This document shows, piece by piece, positions 1 through 6,714 of a DNA stretch of 13,250 nt. Position 1 is the stretch's first letter; the number at the start of each line of letters is the position of its first letter. Both the position numbers and the translations under genes were made by a program. Under the pieces are notes generated by a model. It ran no database searches. It worked only from the letters and a program-made list of their open reading frames with translations, and was not told the origin of the DNA. The stretch comes from Deltaproteobacteria bacterium. GTDB taxonomy: Bacteria; Myxococcota_A; UBA9160; SMWR01. The stretch is from assembly GCA_019313605.1 (NCBI GenBank), contig JAFDAW010000043.1:1-13250 (forward strand). Reading direction: 5' to 3'.

Positions 1-204
1 CGACGCGGAGGCCGCGTCGGGAAGCTCGACGAAGATCCGGTTGTGGGTGTCGCGAATGCGGGGCTCGAGATCCTCTGCGAGCAGGGCATTTCGCAAATTC
101 GCGACCAGGCGCTGGACGAATTGAGAACGCGTTGCGCGCGCCTTGGTTCCGATCTCACCCGAAAAGCGAAGCAGTGCGAGTTGGGGGGTCGGGGGATCCG
201 CCAC
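1..204 (-). CDS. thiI: ThiI, tRNA 4-thiouridine synthase / thiamine thiolation enzyme, N-terminal part
   Basis: Translating the minus strand from a GTG at 204-202 gives 68 codons open to the window edge. The protein contains LLRFSGEIGTKARATRSQF at about residues 10-29, which matches the start of ThiI (the conserved GEIxxK patch and the following basic helix of the N-terminal ferredoxin-like domain). In the known family this domain precedes THUMP and a PP-loop ATPase. The enzyme puts sulphur on U8 of tRNA and in some bacteria also serves thiamine synthesis. Only the first domain is visible, so the THUMP, PP-loop and any rhodanese part cannot be judged. The GTG lies 6 nt after the TGA of the zinc-ribbon gene upstream, so the two are probably co-transcribed. 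No ATG gives the same N-terminus. Identification rests on a short stretch. Confidence 0.72.
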   Translation of the reverse strand, partial: MADPPTPQLALLRFSGEIGTKARATRSQFVQRLVANLRNALLAEDLEPRIRDTHNRIFVELPDAASAS

Positions 205-210
205 GGTCGA

Positions 211-495
211 TCAGCCGTTGCAAAAGCGGTAGAGGAAGCCGCCGATCAGGAGCAGAACCCACACGGCGATCTTGGGTACGACGGATCCCGCCGAGGGCGT
301 GGTCTCGTCTACGTCCTCGTCTGCCTCGCTGACATCCACCCCGATGAGGGCTGCCAGCGCCGCCCGCCGCGGATCCTGCTCGCCGCGAGAAAGCGACCCG
401 CCACAGTGAATGCAGCGCCGGGTCCCCACCGGAGCGGTGACATTACACTGATAACAGTAGACCTCGTAGGGATTCTGGGGGCCGGGGGATCGCAT
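211..495 (-). CDS. Small zinc-ribbon protein with one C-terminal membrane segment
   Basis: A 94-residue protein of unknown function. Near the N-terminus two CxxC knuckles (C14/C17 and C28/C31, the second followed by GG) form a zinc-ribbon of the kind seen in many small bacterial membrane proteins. An acidic linker (about residues 50-65, rich in D and E) leads to a hydrophobic segment at about 72-89 (KIAVWVLLLIGGFLY) and a short RFCNG tail. The likely topology is a cytoplasmic zinc ribbon tethered to the inner membrane. The ATG at 495 is the only standard start in a frame that stays open upstream. The nearest good purine-rich tract (GGAGG) is over 20 nt upstream, so the start is not certain. 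It sits 6 nt before thiI and probably forms an operon with it. No specific family is recognised. Confidence 0.72.
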   Translation of the reverse strand: MRSPGPQNPYEVYCYQCNVTAPVGTRRCIHCGGSLSRGEQDPRRAALAALIGVDVSEADEDVDETTPSAGSVVPKIAVWVLLLIGGFLYRFCNG

Positions 496-620
496 CGAGG
501 CGATGGTATCGAATCCGCCTCCGAATTCCGGCGCCGCTTCCTCGCGGTTTGTGAGCCGGGCCGCCGAGCCCTGTTCAGGGCGTAAAGGGCATCCGGCAGA
601 ATGCCGATTGATGCTCCGAG
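496..620. promoter_or_regulatory. Divergent intergenic region with two inverted repeats
   Basis: These 125 bases separate the minus-strand zinc-ribbon/thiI pair from the plus-strand gene at 621, so both promoters should lie here, although I cannot place convincing -35 and -10 boxes. Two inverted repeats are visible: GCCCTG-TT-CAGGGC at 568-581 and CGGCA-GAA-TGCCG at 594-606. The first has a 2-nt centre, which suits a DNA-binding dimer better than an RNA hairpin. Confidence 0.35.
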
Positions 621-1058
621 ATGCGAGATACCTCGTTGCTACAGCTTGCCGTCAATGGGCATCAGGGGCGCTATCGGGTGCGGCTGCTCGAGAACCCGGA
701 GCTCCGCGAGAGCGGAATCGCCCACGGTGATCCCGCCGATCCGGGCCTCGTCGAGTGGCCGGTGATCCGCTGGGCGCTGGCCGCCGAGGTCGGGGAGCCC
801 GAGGGCGTTCGAACCATCATCTTCGACCTCGTGGTGGATCGGGTTTCTGGGCCCGACGGCACCGAATTCGAGATACGCAGGCTCGATGCAGAACCCGGTG
901 AGGATGCGATGAAATGGGCCACGGCAATCGAGCGGGCGCTCGCGCCCGAGCTTTCGGCCCCGTCGATCAAGAGCCTCGCCGCTGAGGGCTCGCCGAGTCG
1001 CTGGTACCAGGATCTGGAAGAGTTCGAAGCCGCCGCTCTCGAATCCCTCGACTCCTGA
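621..1058 (+). CDS. Hypothetical acidic cytoplasmic protein, 145 residues
   Basis: I do not recognise this protein. It is soluble, rich in Glu, Asp, Ala and Leu, and has no signal peptide, membrane segment or cysteine pattern. Third codon positions are mostly G or C, as in the neighbouring real genes, and the reading direction agrees with the downstream genes. These are the reasons for preferring it over the overlapping minus-strand frame (639-1223), whose codon use is poorer. An in-frame TGA at 609-611 limits the start to the ATG at 621. The ribosome binding site is weak. The N-terminal half looks like a beta-rich fold with alternating hydrophobic residues. The C-terminal half looks helical, ending in an acidic EEFEAAALESLDS tail. 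The stop codon overlaps the beginning of the ASADH-like fragment. Confidence 0.6.
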   Translation: MRDTSLLQLAVNGHQGRYRVRLLENPELRESGIAHGDPADPGLVEWPVIRWALAAEVGEPEGVRTIIFDLVVDRVSGPDGTEFEIRRLDAEPGEDAMKWATAIERALAPELSAPSIKSLAAEGSPSRWYQDLEEFEAAALESLDS

Positions 1059-1236
1059 CCCTCGGATCGACCATCTGGTCAACGGCGGCATGGCGACCGT
1101 AGTCGGTCGAATTCGCGAGGATTTGGTGCTGGAAAATGGGGTGAAGTGGATTCTCTCGTCCCACAACTCCAAGTTTGGCACCGCAAAGAGGGCCATTTCA
1201 GTCGCTGAATATTGGCTCCACACGGGCTCGATCTAG
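1057..1236 (+). pseudogene. Orphan C-terminal fragment resembling aspartate-semialdehyde dehydrogenase
   Basis: An open frame running from 1057 to a TAG at 1234-1236 reads GGMATVVGRIRED (1084-1122), then WILSSHNSKFGTAKRAISVA (1147-1206) and ends EYWLHTGSI. From memory, the arrangement GMxVxVGRIRxD, then a hydrophobic strand with SHNT, then GAAxxxxxxAE is the C-terminal end of the non-enterobacterial ASADH subfamily. The conserved pieces before it (nucleotide-binding loop, catalytic Cys) are absent: the upstream DNA codes in another frame for the 145-residue protein. It is therefore read as a decayed or truncated copy. The only ATG (1090) would give 48 residues. A complete asd of the other subfamily lies at 7369. 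The fragment looks more AT-rich than its neighbours. A short functional peptide cannot be excluded. The family match is a judgement without alignment. Confidence 0.45.
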
Positions 1237-1492
1237 AAATTGGCAGCGGATTCTCAAGATCGCGATTTGCCCAGCCGATTCTTCAGCCTAATTAGAGGCT
1301 TGCGGGCGTCGAATTATTCTCCAAACTCCCGTTTGGGGGAGTATCAAGAGGTTGGGCCTCCAAGTCCTCCGATGTGCCGAGTTTTTGAAGTTGGCGATCG
1401 GAGGGTTTGCGCCCGAGTAGGCAACTCCAGCCCAAACAAGCTGTATGGCGCCGGAGTTGCCGACACTGCTCAGAATCCTAAGGAGGGAGGCT
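1237..1492 (+). promoter_or_regulatory. Non-coding leader of pal with two inverted repeats
   Basis: No convincing gene is seen in this comparatively AT-rich 256-base stretch. It holds a hairpin centred on CCAAAC-TCCC-GTTTGG (1321-1336, extendable with wobble pairs to 1317-1340). It also holds a perfect 9-bp inverted repeat, GGCAACTCC (1420-1428) with GGAGTTGCC (1453-1461). An unusually strong ribosome binding site, AAGGAGGGAGG, lies at 1480-1490 and fixes the pal start at 1493. The promoter is presumably here, but I cannot assign boxes. Confidence 0.45.
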
Positions 1493-2002
1493 ATGAAGCG
1501 GCGATTTGGCGCGATCGTAATTGCGGTCGTGGCGGTTGCGCTCGGGTCCGCGGGTTGTGCATCGAAACACGCCGAGAGCGCTGACGATGCGATGGATCAG
1601 GGCACGGGGACGGGAAGCGAATTCGATGATGGTTCGGTCGGGCAAGGGTCGTCGGTCTCGACGTCGACCATCTCGGATCTCGAGACGATCTATTTCGACT
1701 TCGACAAGAGCACGATTCGCAATGACAGTGCAGGAATGCTGCGCAACAACGCGAGCGTGATCAAGGAAAATGCAGATTGGGGCCAGGTCACCGTCGAGGG
1801 CAACACCGACGAGCGCGGTAGCGAGGAGTACAACCTCGCGCTCGGTGAGCGCCGCGCGATGGCGGTGAAGCGATATCTGGTCGACCTCGGCGTTCCGGGT
1901 TCGCGCTTGCGAACCGTGAGCTTTGGCGAGGCGAAGCCTGCAGTTCCCGGCCACGACGAGTCTGCTTGGCACTACAATCGGCGCTCTGACTTCAGCAACT
2001 AG
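1493..2002 (+). CDS. pal: Peptidoglycan-associated outer-membrane lipoprotein (Pal)
   Basis: A 169-residue lipoprotein. The N-terminus (MKRR, a hydrophobic stretch, then GSAGC) is a lipoprotein signal peptide with the lipidated Cys at residue 22. A Ser/Gly/Asp-rich linker follows, and from about residue 65 an OmpA-like domain begins with IYFDFDKSTI. The peptidoglycan motif GNTDERG has D106, and NLALGERRA has R121. Their 15-residue spacing matches the diaminopimelate-binding Asp/Arg pair of OmpA-like domains. In the cell Pal ties the outer membrane to peptidoglycan and works with TolB. No tolQRAB or ybgF gene lies in the window, so either the Tol genes lie elsewhere or this is a Pal paralogue. 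The start at 1493 is chosen over an in-frame ATG at 1445 because of the Shine-Dalgarno at 1480-1490 and the position of the signal peptide. Confidence 0.9.
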   Translation: MKRRFGAIVIAVVAVALGSAGCASKHAESADDAMDQGTGTGSEFDDGSVGQGSSVSTSTISDLETIYFDFDKSTIRNDSAGMLRNNASVIKENADWGQVTVEGNTDERGSEEYNLALGERRAMAVKRYLVDLGVPGSRLRTVSFGEAKPAVPGHDESAWHYNRRSDFSN

Positions 2003-2004
2003 AC

Positions 2005-2018
2005 GGACCTTCGGGTCC
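2005..2018 (+). other. Small UUCG-capped hairpin after pal
   Basis: GGACC-TTCG-GGTCC begins three bases after the pal stop codon. The UUCG tetraloop makes it stable as RNA. No T-run follows, so it could protect the 3' end of the message or slow ribosomes rather than terminate transcription. Confidence 0.4.
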
Positions 2019-2028
2019 AGCCTCAAAC

Positions 2029-2080
2029 ATGCCGGCGGCGTACCCTTCACGGGTGCGCTGCCGGTGTTCGTTTGAACACC
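2029..2080 (+). terminator. Two overlapping hairpins, possible terminator or attenuator between pal and the helicase
   Basis: The first hairpin pairs CCGGCGGCGTACCC (2032-2045) with GGGTGCGCTGCCGG (2051-2064) over a 5-base loop. All 14 pairs form, two of them G-U, and the stem can extend to 2029/2067. It is followed by the modestly T-rich TGTTCGTTTG. The second hairpin, GGTGTTC-GTTT-GAACACC (2063-2080), is a perfect 7-bp stem that reuses the last bases of the first stem, so the two compete. The simplest reading is a pal terminator. The competition also allows an attenuator. Confidence 0.45.
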
Positions 2081-2134
2081 GAAAACGCGAAATGCCCCGG
2101 GTTCGCAGTCGAGGACCGGGTTATCGTCGGCGAA

Positions 2135-5005
2135 ATGGCTGAACTCACTGAATGGAATTCTGCGCTGCTCTCGCCTCTGCTCGTGGAGACGCGGCCCGCA
2201 GAGGAACTCGGCATCGACGTCGATGCGCTGTCGCGTTTTGTCGACGCGACCGGGCCCCTCGCGATCGTCGACCTCGAGACGACGGGCCTTTCCGATGATC
2301 CCGCTGCTGAAATCCTGGAGTTCGGCGCCGTACTCATCGAGCCCGGTGTGCGCTTGATTACGACGGTCGAAAGCCTGGTTCGGCCACGGGGCCCCCTACC
2401 GCTCACCATCTCCCATCTGACGGGCCTCACCGATGCGGATGTGGCGACCGCGCCGACGATCGGCGAGGTCGCCAAGCGGATCGAGTCGGTGCTCGAGGGG
2501 CGGACGCTGATCGCCCACAACGCGGATTTCGAGCGCTCCTTCCTGACCCGCTTCGTTTCGACTGCGTTGAGCGAATACCGCTATCTCGACACCCAGGATT
2601 TTCTCGCGATTTCGCATCCGGACTCCCCGGATTTGCGGCTCGAGACGTTTGCGCGGGCCATGCTGAAGCGTGAAGAGCGCCATCGCGCATTGAGCGACGC
2701 GCTCGATACGGTGTGCGTGATGTCGGCTGCGGCCGTGGGCGTTGCGGCGGGAGAGCGCCGCTATGCGGTCGCGAGGAGCGCACTCGAGAGCTACGCCCCC
2801 GAGTCGCCGTGGCTGCCGCTGTTTTGCGGTGACGCACCGCTCGCCAAAGAAGATTCCCGCAGCCAATTTGCAGAGATTCTGTCGACGTCCGAGAAGCCCG
2901 TTCCCTTCGACGAAGACGCGATCGTCGCCGCCCTCTCCGATGTCGATCGCGGCCGGCGTTATTTTCCGAACTATCGAGTGCGCGAACAGCAACTCGAACT
3001 TGCGCGGCACTTCGTGCGCAATCTCGATGCGGGTGGCCGCCTGTTGCTCGAGGGTGGAACCGGAGTTGGAAAATCGCTCGCGTATCTGGCGGCTGCGATT
3101 CCCTTTGCGATGGAGCGCGCCGCGGGTGGCGTTCGCGACCCGATCGTCGTATCGACAAAGACCAAGCTCTTGCAGGATCAGTTGCTCAACAAGGACATCC
3201 CCGCGGCCGCGGCGATGTTCGGCTATCCGGATATCAAGGCGGTGTCGATCAAGGGCCGCGCGAACTACATTTGCTCGCGCCGCGCCGCGGTGGTGCTCGC
3301 CGAAGGGCGCGAGCCGCAGATGTTTCCCGCGGACCGGCTCGCCTACGCGGCATTGGCTGCGTGCGCGGGGATCCGTCGACACGGAGAAGTGGGAGCCCTG
3401 CCCGGGGGCCTCCACTACCGGTTCCGGCCGCTTCGAGATCTGGCGCGCCGCTCGGTGGCGGCGCGCGCCGAGCAGTGCACTCGCGAACAGTGCGCGACGG
3501 AGCGCGATTGCCCGTTCGGAAAACGGCGGGCTGCACTCGCGAAAGCCCACCTCGTCGTCGCCAACCACGACCTGCTGCTGCGCTGGCCGCCCGACTATCC
3601 GACCTTTGGCGACGCGATCATCGACGAGGCCCAGGAACTCTCCGGAGTGGTCGACGAGGTCTACGCGCTCGAGGTGAGGCCACTCGAAGTTCTCGAAGAG
3701 ATCGACGACCTGTTTGGCCGCCCATCGGAAGGTCGGCGCGGCGCGGGCCTGCTCGGCCGTTCGAGCGTTCGCGAGATGGAAGGTGACGTCCGCGCCTGGC
3801 GGCGCGGAATCCAACAGGATTTTGTCGCGCTGGGGCGTTGCCTCGCGGACCGGGCGAGCGAATTCGGTGAAGTGCAGTTGCCCGCCTATCCGGACCGCGT
3901 CTTTCCACAGGCCGCTGAACTCGCGCAGATGGCCGCCGAGCGCCTGCTTGCGACTGCCGATGCCGCCGATCGCATGGCGAAATCTCGCGGAATCGAGGAA
4001 GACGATCTGTTGGCGATCGAGCGCATCACGGCCGAATTGCGCACGGCGGCAGACGCCTTGCGGGGCGCATTTTCGGAAAGTGATGGTGACTCTGTCGCGG
4101 CTTTCGAGCGGCTCGAATCGCCCTTCGATCGCTGGCGTCTCGTGGTGCGCGCGGTTTCTCCCGCGGACGATTTTCATCAGCGATTTGCCGAGCGGCTCGA
4201 GACGCTCGCGTGCGTTTCCGCAAGCCTGTTCGTCGCCGGCGATCCCTTCGCGGCACTCGGCGAGTTGGAACTTGAAAGGCACGGCGAGCCACCCGTGACC
4301 CGCACCTCGGTCGAGAGCCCATTCCCGTATACGAAACACATGCGTGTAGCAGCGCTACAGAGCGAAGGCAATCTGGTGGAGGAGACCACCGACGTGCTCG
4401 CGGACCTCGCGCGTCTGCTCGGTGGGCGCACGCTCGGATTGTTCACCAGCCTGCGGCGAATGCGCGACGTCAGCGATCTGCTCGCCGAGCGGCTTCGCGG
4501 GGAGGGTTACGAGATCTTGATGCCGCGCCGCGCTTCGGACGATCCCGCCGCCCTGGTCGAGCGATTTACGCGAGCCGGCGGTGGCATGATCCTGTTGGGC
4601 GCGCGTTCGTTTTGGCAGGGGCTCGACATTCCCGGCCCTGCGCTGCAGGCCGTCGTGATCGAGAAACTTCCCTTCGAGGTCCCGACGGAGCTGCGCAAAC
4701 GGCGCGAGACTCGGCTTCGCTCCGCCGGTGAAGACGCATTTGGTCGCTATACGATGGGCAAGATGCTGCTGAACCTGAAACAGATGTCCGGGCGCTTGAT
4801 CCGTTCAGAGGAAGACCGCGGTCTGATCGCGATCGTCGAGGGGCGCACCGACAAGGGCTATTTCCGCAGGCTGCGAGAGGCCTTTCCGCCGGATGTTCCC
4901 GTCCAGATCGCCCGGCGCGAGGAGCTTCCGGGACTGATCGCAGAGGTCGGCATAGAGGCGAAGCAGCGCGCTACTCTGCGGGATCGAGATTTAGAGGAGC
5001 GTTGA
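2135..5005 (+). CDS. dinG: DinG-type 5'-3' DNA helicase fused to an N-terminal DEDDh 3'-5' exonuclease
   Basis: 956 residues from the ATG at 2135. A TTG at 2072 would add 21 residues but lies inside a hairpin. Residues about 40-200 form a DnaQ-like exonuclease: D46 and E48 (VDLETTG), D131 (AHNADFE) and H183/D188 (HRALSDALD). The helicase part has Walker A GGTGVGKS with K313, a motif II DEAQ at 497-500, and motif VI QMSGRLIR at 883-890. Between motifs I and II are C380, C448, C453 and C459. The last three are spaced 5 and 6, the same as the Fe-S ligands of E. coli DinG as I recall them, so a 4Fe-4S cluster is expected. The family unwinds DNA with 5' tails, including R-loops and forked repair intermediates. 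The stop overlaps the start of the next gene. Confidence 0.9.
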   Translation: MAELTEWNSALLSPLLVETRPAEELGIDVDALSRFVDATGPLAIVDLETTGLSDDPAAEILEFGAVLIEPGVRLITTVESLVRPRGPLPLTISHLTGLTDADVATAPTIGEVAKRIESVLEGRTLIAHNADFERSFLTRFVSTALSEYRYLDTQDFLAISHPDSPDLRLETFARAMLKREERHRALSDALDTVCVMSAAAVGVAAGERRYAVARSALESYAPESPWLPLFCGDAPLAKEDSRSQFAEILSTSEKPVPFDEDAIVAALSDVDRGRRYFPNYRVREQQLELARHFVRNLDAGGRLLLEGGTGVGKSLAYLAAAIPFAMERAAGGVRDPIVVSTKTKLLQDQLLNKDIPAAAAMFGYPDIKAVSIKGRANYICSRRAAVVLAEGREPQMFPADRLAYAALAACAGIRRHGEVGALPGGLHYRFRPLRDLARRSVAARAEQCTREQCATERDCPFGKRRAALAKAHLVVANHDLLLRWPPDYPTFGDAIIDEAQELSGVVDEVYALEVRPLEVLEEIDDLFGRPSEGRRGAGLLGRSSVREMEGDVRAWRRGIQQDFVALGRCLADRASEFGEVQLPAYPDRVFPQAAELAQMAAERLLATADAADRMAKSRGIEEDDLLAIERITAELRTAADALRGAFSESDGDSVAAFERLESPFDRWRLVVRAVSPADDFHQRFAERLETLACVSASLFVAGDPFAALGELELERHGEPPVTRTSVESPFPYTKHMRVAALQSEGNLVEETTDVLADLARLLGGRTLGLFTSLRRMRDVSDLLAERLRGEGYEILMPRRASDDPAALVERFTRAGGGMILLGARSFWQGLDIPGPALQAVVIEKLPFEVPTELRKRRETRLRSAGEDAFGRYTMGKMLLNLKQMSGRLIRSEEDRGLIAIVEGRTDKGYFRRLREAFPPDVPVQIARREELPGLIAEVGIEAKQRATLRDRDLEER

Positions 5006-5952
5006 TGCCTGCCAATTTTGCGCCCGGACAGTGGGCGGTGATCCTCGGAGGTTCGAGCGGCTTCGGCTTGGCTACCGCACAGGTACTCGCCGAGCACGGC
5101 ATGAACCTCTGCATCGTCCATCGGGATCGGCGCTCCCAACTCGCGGGGATCGAGCCGGAGTTCGAGAAGTTGCGCGGGTTGGGCGTCGCCGTTCAGACGC
5201 ACAATACAGACGCGCTTTCGGCCGCCAAGCGAGACGCGGTGCTCGATTCGCTCGCCGACGCCCTGGGTGAAGGGCGCGTGCGCGTGCTGCTCCACTCGAT
5301 CGCGTTTGGAAACCTCAAACCGTTGGCCCCTCCCATGAGTCGGACCGCGCGCGATGCGACCCAGAAGCTCGCGAGCGCGCTCGGGCTGGAGGGTGAACGC
5401 GTGCAGGGTGCCATGGATGAGTGGTTTGCGACGGGCGTCGCCGCCGCGTATCCGTTGGCGAGTCCGCCGGATTACTCTCAAACGGATTTTCTCGGGGAAG
5501 AAGATTTTTCGCGAACCATCTTCAACATGGGCACGAGCCTACTCGGTTGGGTGCAGGATCTCTTCAATCGGAAACTCTTTGCGGGCGATGCGCGTATCTT
5601 TGGTTTGACGAGCGAGGGAAACGAGGTCGCTTGGCGGGGATACGCGGCGGTCGCAGCTGCAAAGGTCGCGCTCGAATCCCTCGCCCGGTCGATCGCAATC
5701 GAATACGCGCCCTACGGAGTGCGCTGCAACGTCATCCAGCCGGGGATCACAGAAACCCCCGCACTGGCCGCGATCCCCGGCAGCGATCAAATGAAAGCGC
5801 AGGCGAAGATGAGAAACCCTTTTCGTCGACTGACGACACCAGTAGATGTCGCCAATACAATTTATCTGCTCTCGCTCGATGAAGCCGCCTGGGTCAACGG
5901 CGCCGTCATCCGTGTCGACGGCGGAGAACACATCTCGGGAGTATCAGAATGA
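5005..5952 (+). CDS. Enoyl-ACP-reductase-like short-chain dehydrogenase with an insertion
   Basis: 315 residues from the ATG at 5005, whose A is the last base of the helicase TGA. GAGGAG at about 4995-5000 serves as its ribosome site. The Rossmann loop is GGSSGFG at 15-21. LLHSIAFG (95-102) resembles the LVHSIAFA strand of FabI. The active site GYAAVAAAK gives Y213-x6-K220, the FabI/FabL spacing and not the Y-x3-K of ordinary SDRs. From the HSIAF motif to the Tyr is about 113 residues, against about 62 in E. coli FabI, so roughly 50 extra residues lie between (about 105-200, including DEWFATG and FLGEEDFSRTIFNMG). The end, VNGAVIRVDGGEH, is standard. It likely reduces an enoyl thioester with NAD(P)H, but the substrate is unknown. 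The position ten residues before Y213, where E. coli FabI has a second Tyr, is Ser. A FabG-like gene follows with overlap. Confidence 0.75.
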   Translation: MPANFAPGQWAVILGGSSGFGLATAQVLAEHGMNLCIVHRDRRSQLAGIEPEFEKLRGLGVAVQTHNTDALSAAKRDAVLDSLADALGEGRVRVLLHSIAFGNLKPLAPPMSRTARDATQKLASALGLEGERVQGAMDEWFATGVAAAYPLASPPDYSQTDFLGEEDFSRTIFNMGTSLLGWVQDLFNRKLFAGDARIFGLTSEGNEVAWRGYAAVAAAKVALESLARSIAIEYAPYGVRCNVIQPGITETPALAAIPGSDQMKAQAKMRNPFRRLTTPVDVANTIYLLSLDEAAWVNGAVIRVDGGEHISGVSE

Positions 5953-6701
5953 CGGACACAGCAGTCGAAGGTTCGAATGATGCGCGGGTCGCGCTCGTAA
6001 CGGGTGGTGGCACGGGGATCGGAGCGGCTTGTTGTCGCGCGCTCGCCGCCGAGGGATTCCGCGTCGGCGTCCACTATCGCTCGAGTGAGGAGACGGCCCT
6101 CAAGCTGGTCGCCGAGCTGAACGACTCGTTCGCGGTGCGCGCCGACTTGAGTTCCGAAGCCGACATCGACGCGCTCATCAAAGAGCTCAAAGAGAAGGCC
6201 GGCCGGATCGACGTCCTGGTCAACAACGCCGGTTACAACGTCAACGCGCCGATGCTTTCGATGAAGCTCGACGATTACGACGCCGTGGCTGGAATGGCGC
6301 GCGGCACCTGGTATCTGACGAAGCTGGTGCTGCGCCGCTTCATGCTGCGCAAGGATTCGGGGCGGATCATCAACATCAGCAGCGTGGTCGGGCATACCGG
6401 CAACCCCGGCCAGATCCCCTACACGATGGTCAAGGCGGGTCTGGACGCGTTCAGCAAGTCGCTCTCACAGGAACTCGCCGGCCGTGACATCCTGGTCAAC
6501 TCGGTTGCCCCCGGTTTCATCGACACCGACATGACGCAAGAACTCCCCGAAGAAATTCGGGATGCCATCCTGGCTCGGATTCCCCAGGGTCGGATGGGTC
6601 GCGCCGACGAGATCGCCGATGTCGTGGCCTATCTTGCGACGCGAGCGAGCTACATCAACGGAACCGTGATCCATGTCAACGGCGGCATGTTCGGCGGCTG
6701 A
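5949..6701 (+). CDS. fabG: FabG-like 3-oxoacyl-ACP reductase (SDR), missing the usual catalytic Asn
   Basis: 250 residues. Start and stop overlap with the previous gene as ATGA at 5949-5952, which indicates coupled translation. Cofactor loop TGGGTGIG at 18-25, NNAG at 92-95, active site S145, Y158 and K162 (Y-x3-K), then the FabG-typical VAPGFIDTDMT and a final HVNGGM. The family reduces 3-oxoacyl-ACP to 3-hydroxyacyl-ACP in type II fatty acid synthesis. The segment that normally reads WxxVxxxNLxG is here YDAVAGMARGTWYLTK. The Asn of the SDR Asn-Ser-Tyr-Lys tetrad is replaced by Met or Ala, with probably one residue deleted. The enzyme may still be active or may have a special role with its neighbour. 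Alternative: another SDR acting on a related oxo-substrate. The paired enoyl reductase suggests acyl-chain chemistry. Confidence 0.8.
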   Translation: MTDTAVEGSNDARVALVTGGGTGIGAACCRALAAEGFRVGVHYRSSEETALKLVAELNDSFAVRADLSSEADIDALIKELKEKAGRIDVLVNNAGYNVNAPMLSMKLDDYDAVAGMARGTWYLTKLVLRRFMLRKDSGRIINISSVVGHTGNPGQIPYTMVKAGLDAFSKSLSQELAGRDILVNSVAPGFIDTDMTQELPEEIRDAILARIPQGRMGRADEIADVVAYLATRASYINGTVIHVNGGMFGG

Positions 6702-6714
6702 TCCCCGACGTTCC

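Noticed and set aside
568..581. GCCCTGTTCAGGGC as a LexA/SOS box
   Set aside because: It contains GTTCAG, as in a myxobacterial LexA site, but the left half does not match that consensus. It is kept only as an unassigned inverted repeat.
43..585. 180-residue plus-strand open frame at the left edge
   Set aside because: It lies opposite thiI and the zinc-ribbon gene. Its composition (Arg-, Gly- and Pro-rich) has no domain sense, whereas the minus-strand products show clear motifs.
639..1223. 194-residue minus-strand open frame
   Set aside because: Overlaps the plus-strand 145-residue gene and the ASADH-like fragment, with poor codon use and no recognisable motif.
2072..2134. TTG start for the helicase at 2072
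   Set aside because: The codon is inside a stable hairpin with no ribosome site, and the added residues precede the exonuclease domain without conserved features.
2396..4339. 647-residue minus-strand open frame opposite the helicase
   Set aside because: A typical shadow in GC-rich DNA. The plus strand carries every helicase and exonuclease motif, and the shadow is an Arg-rich mixture.
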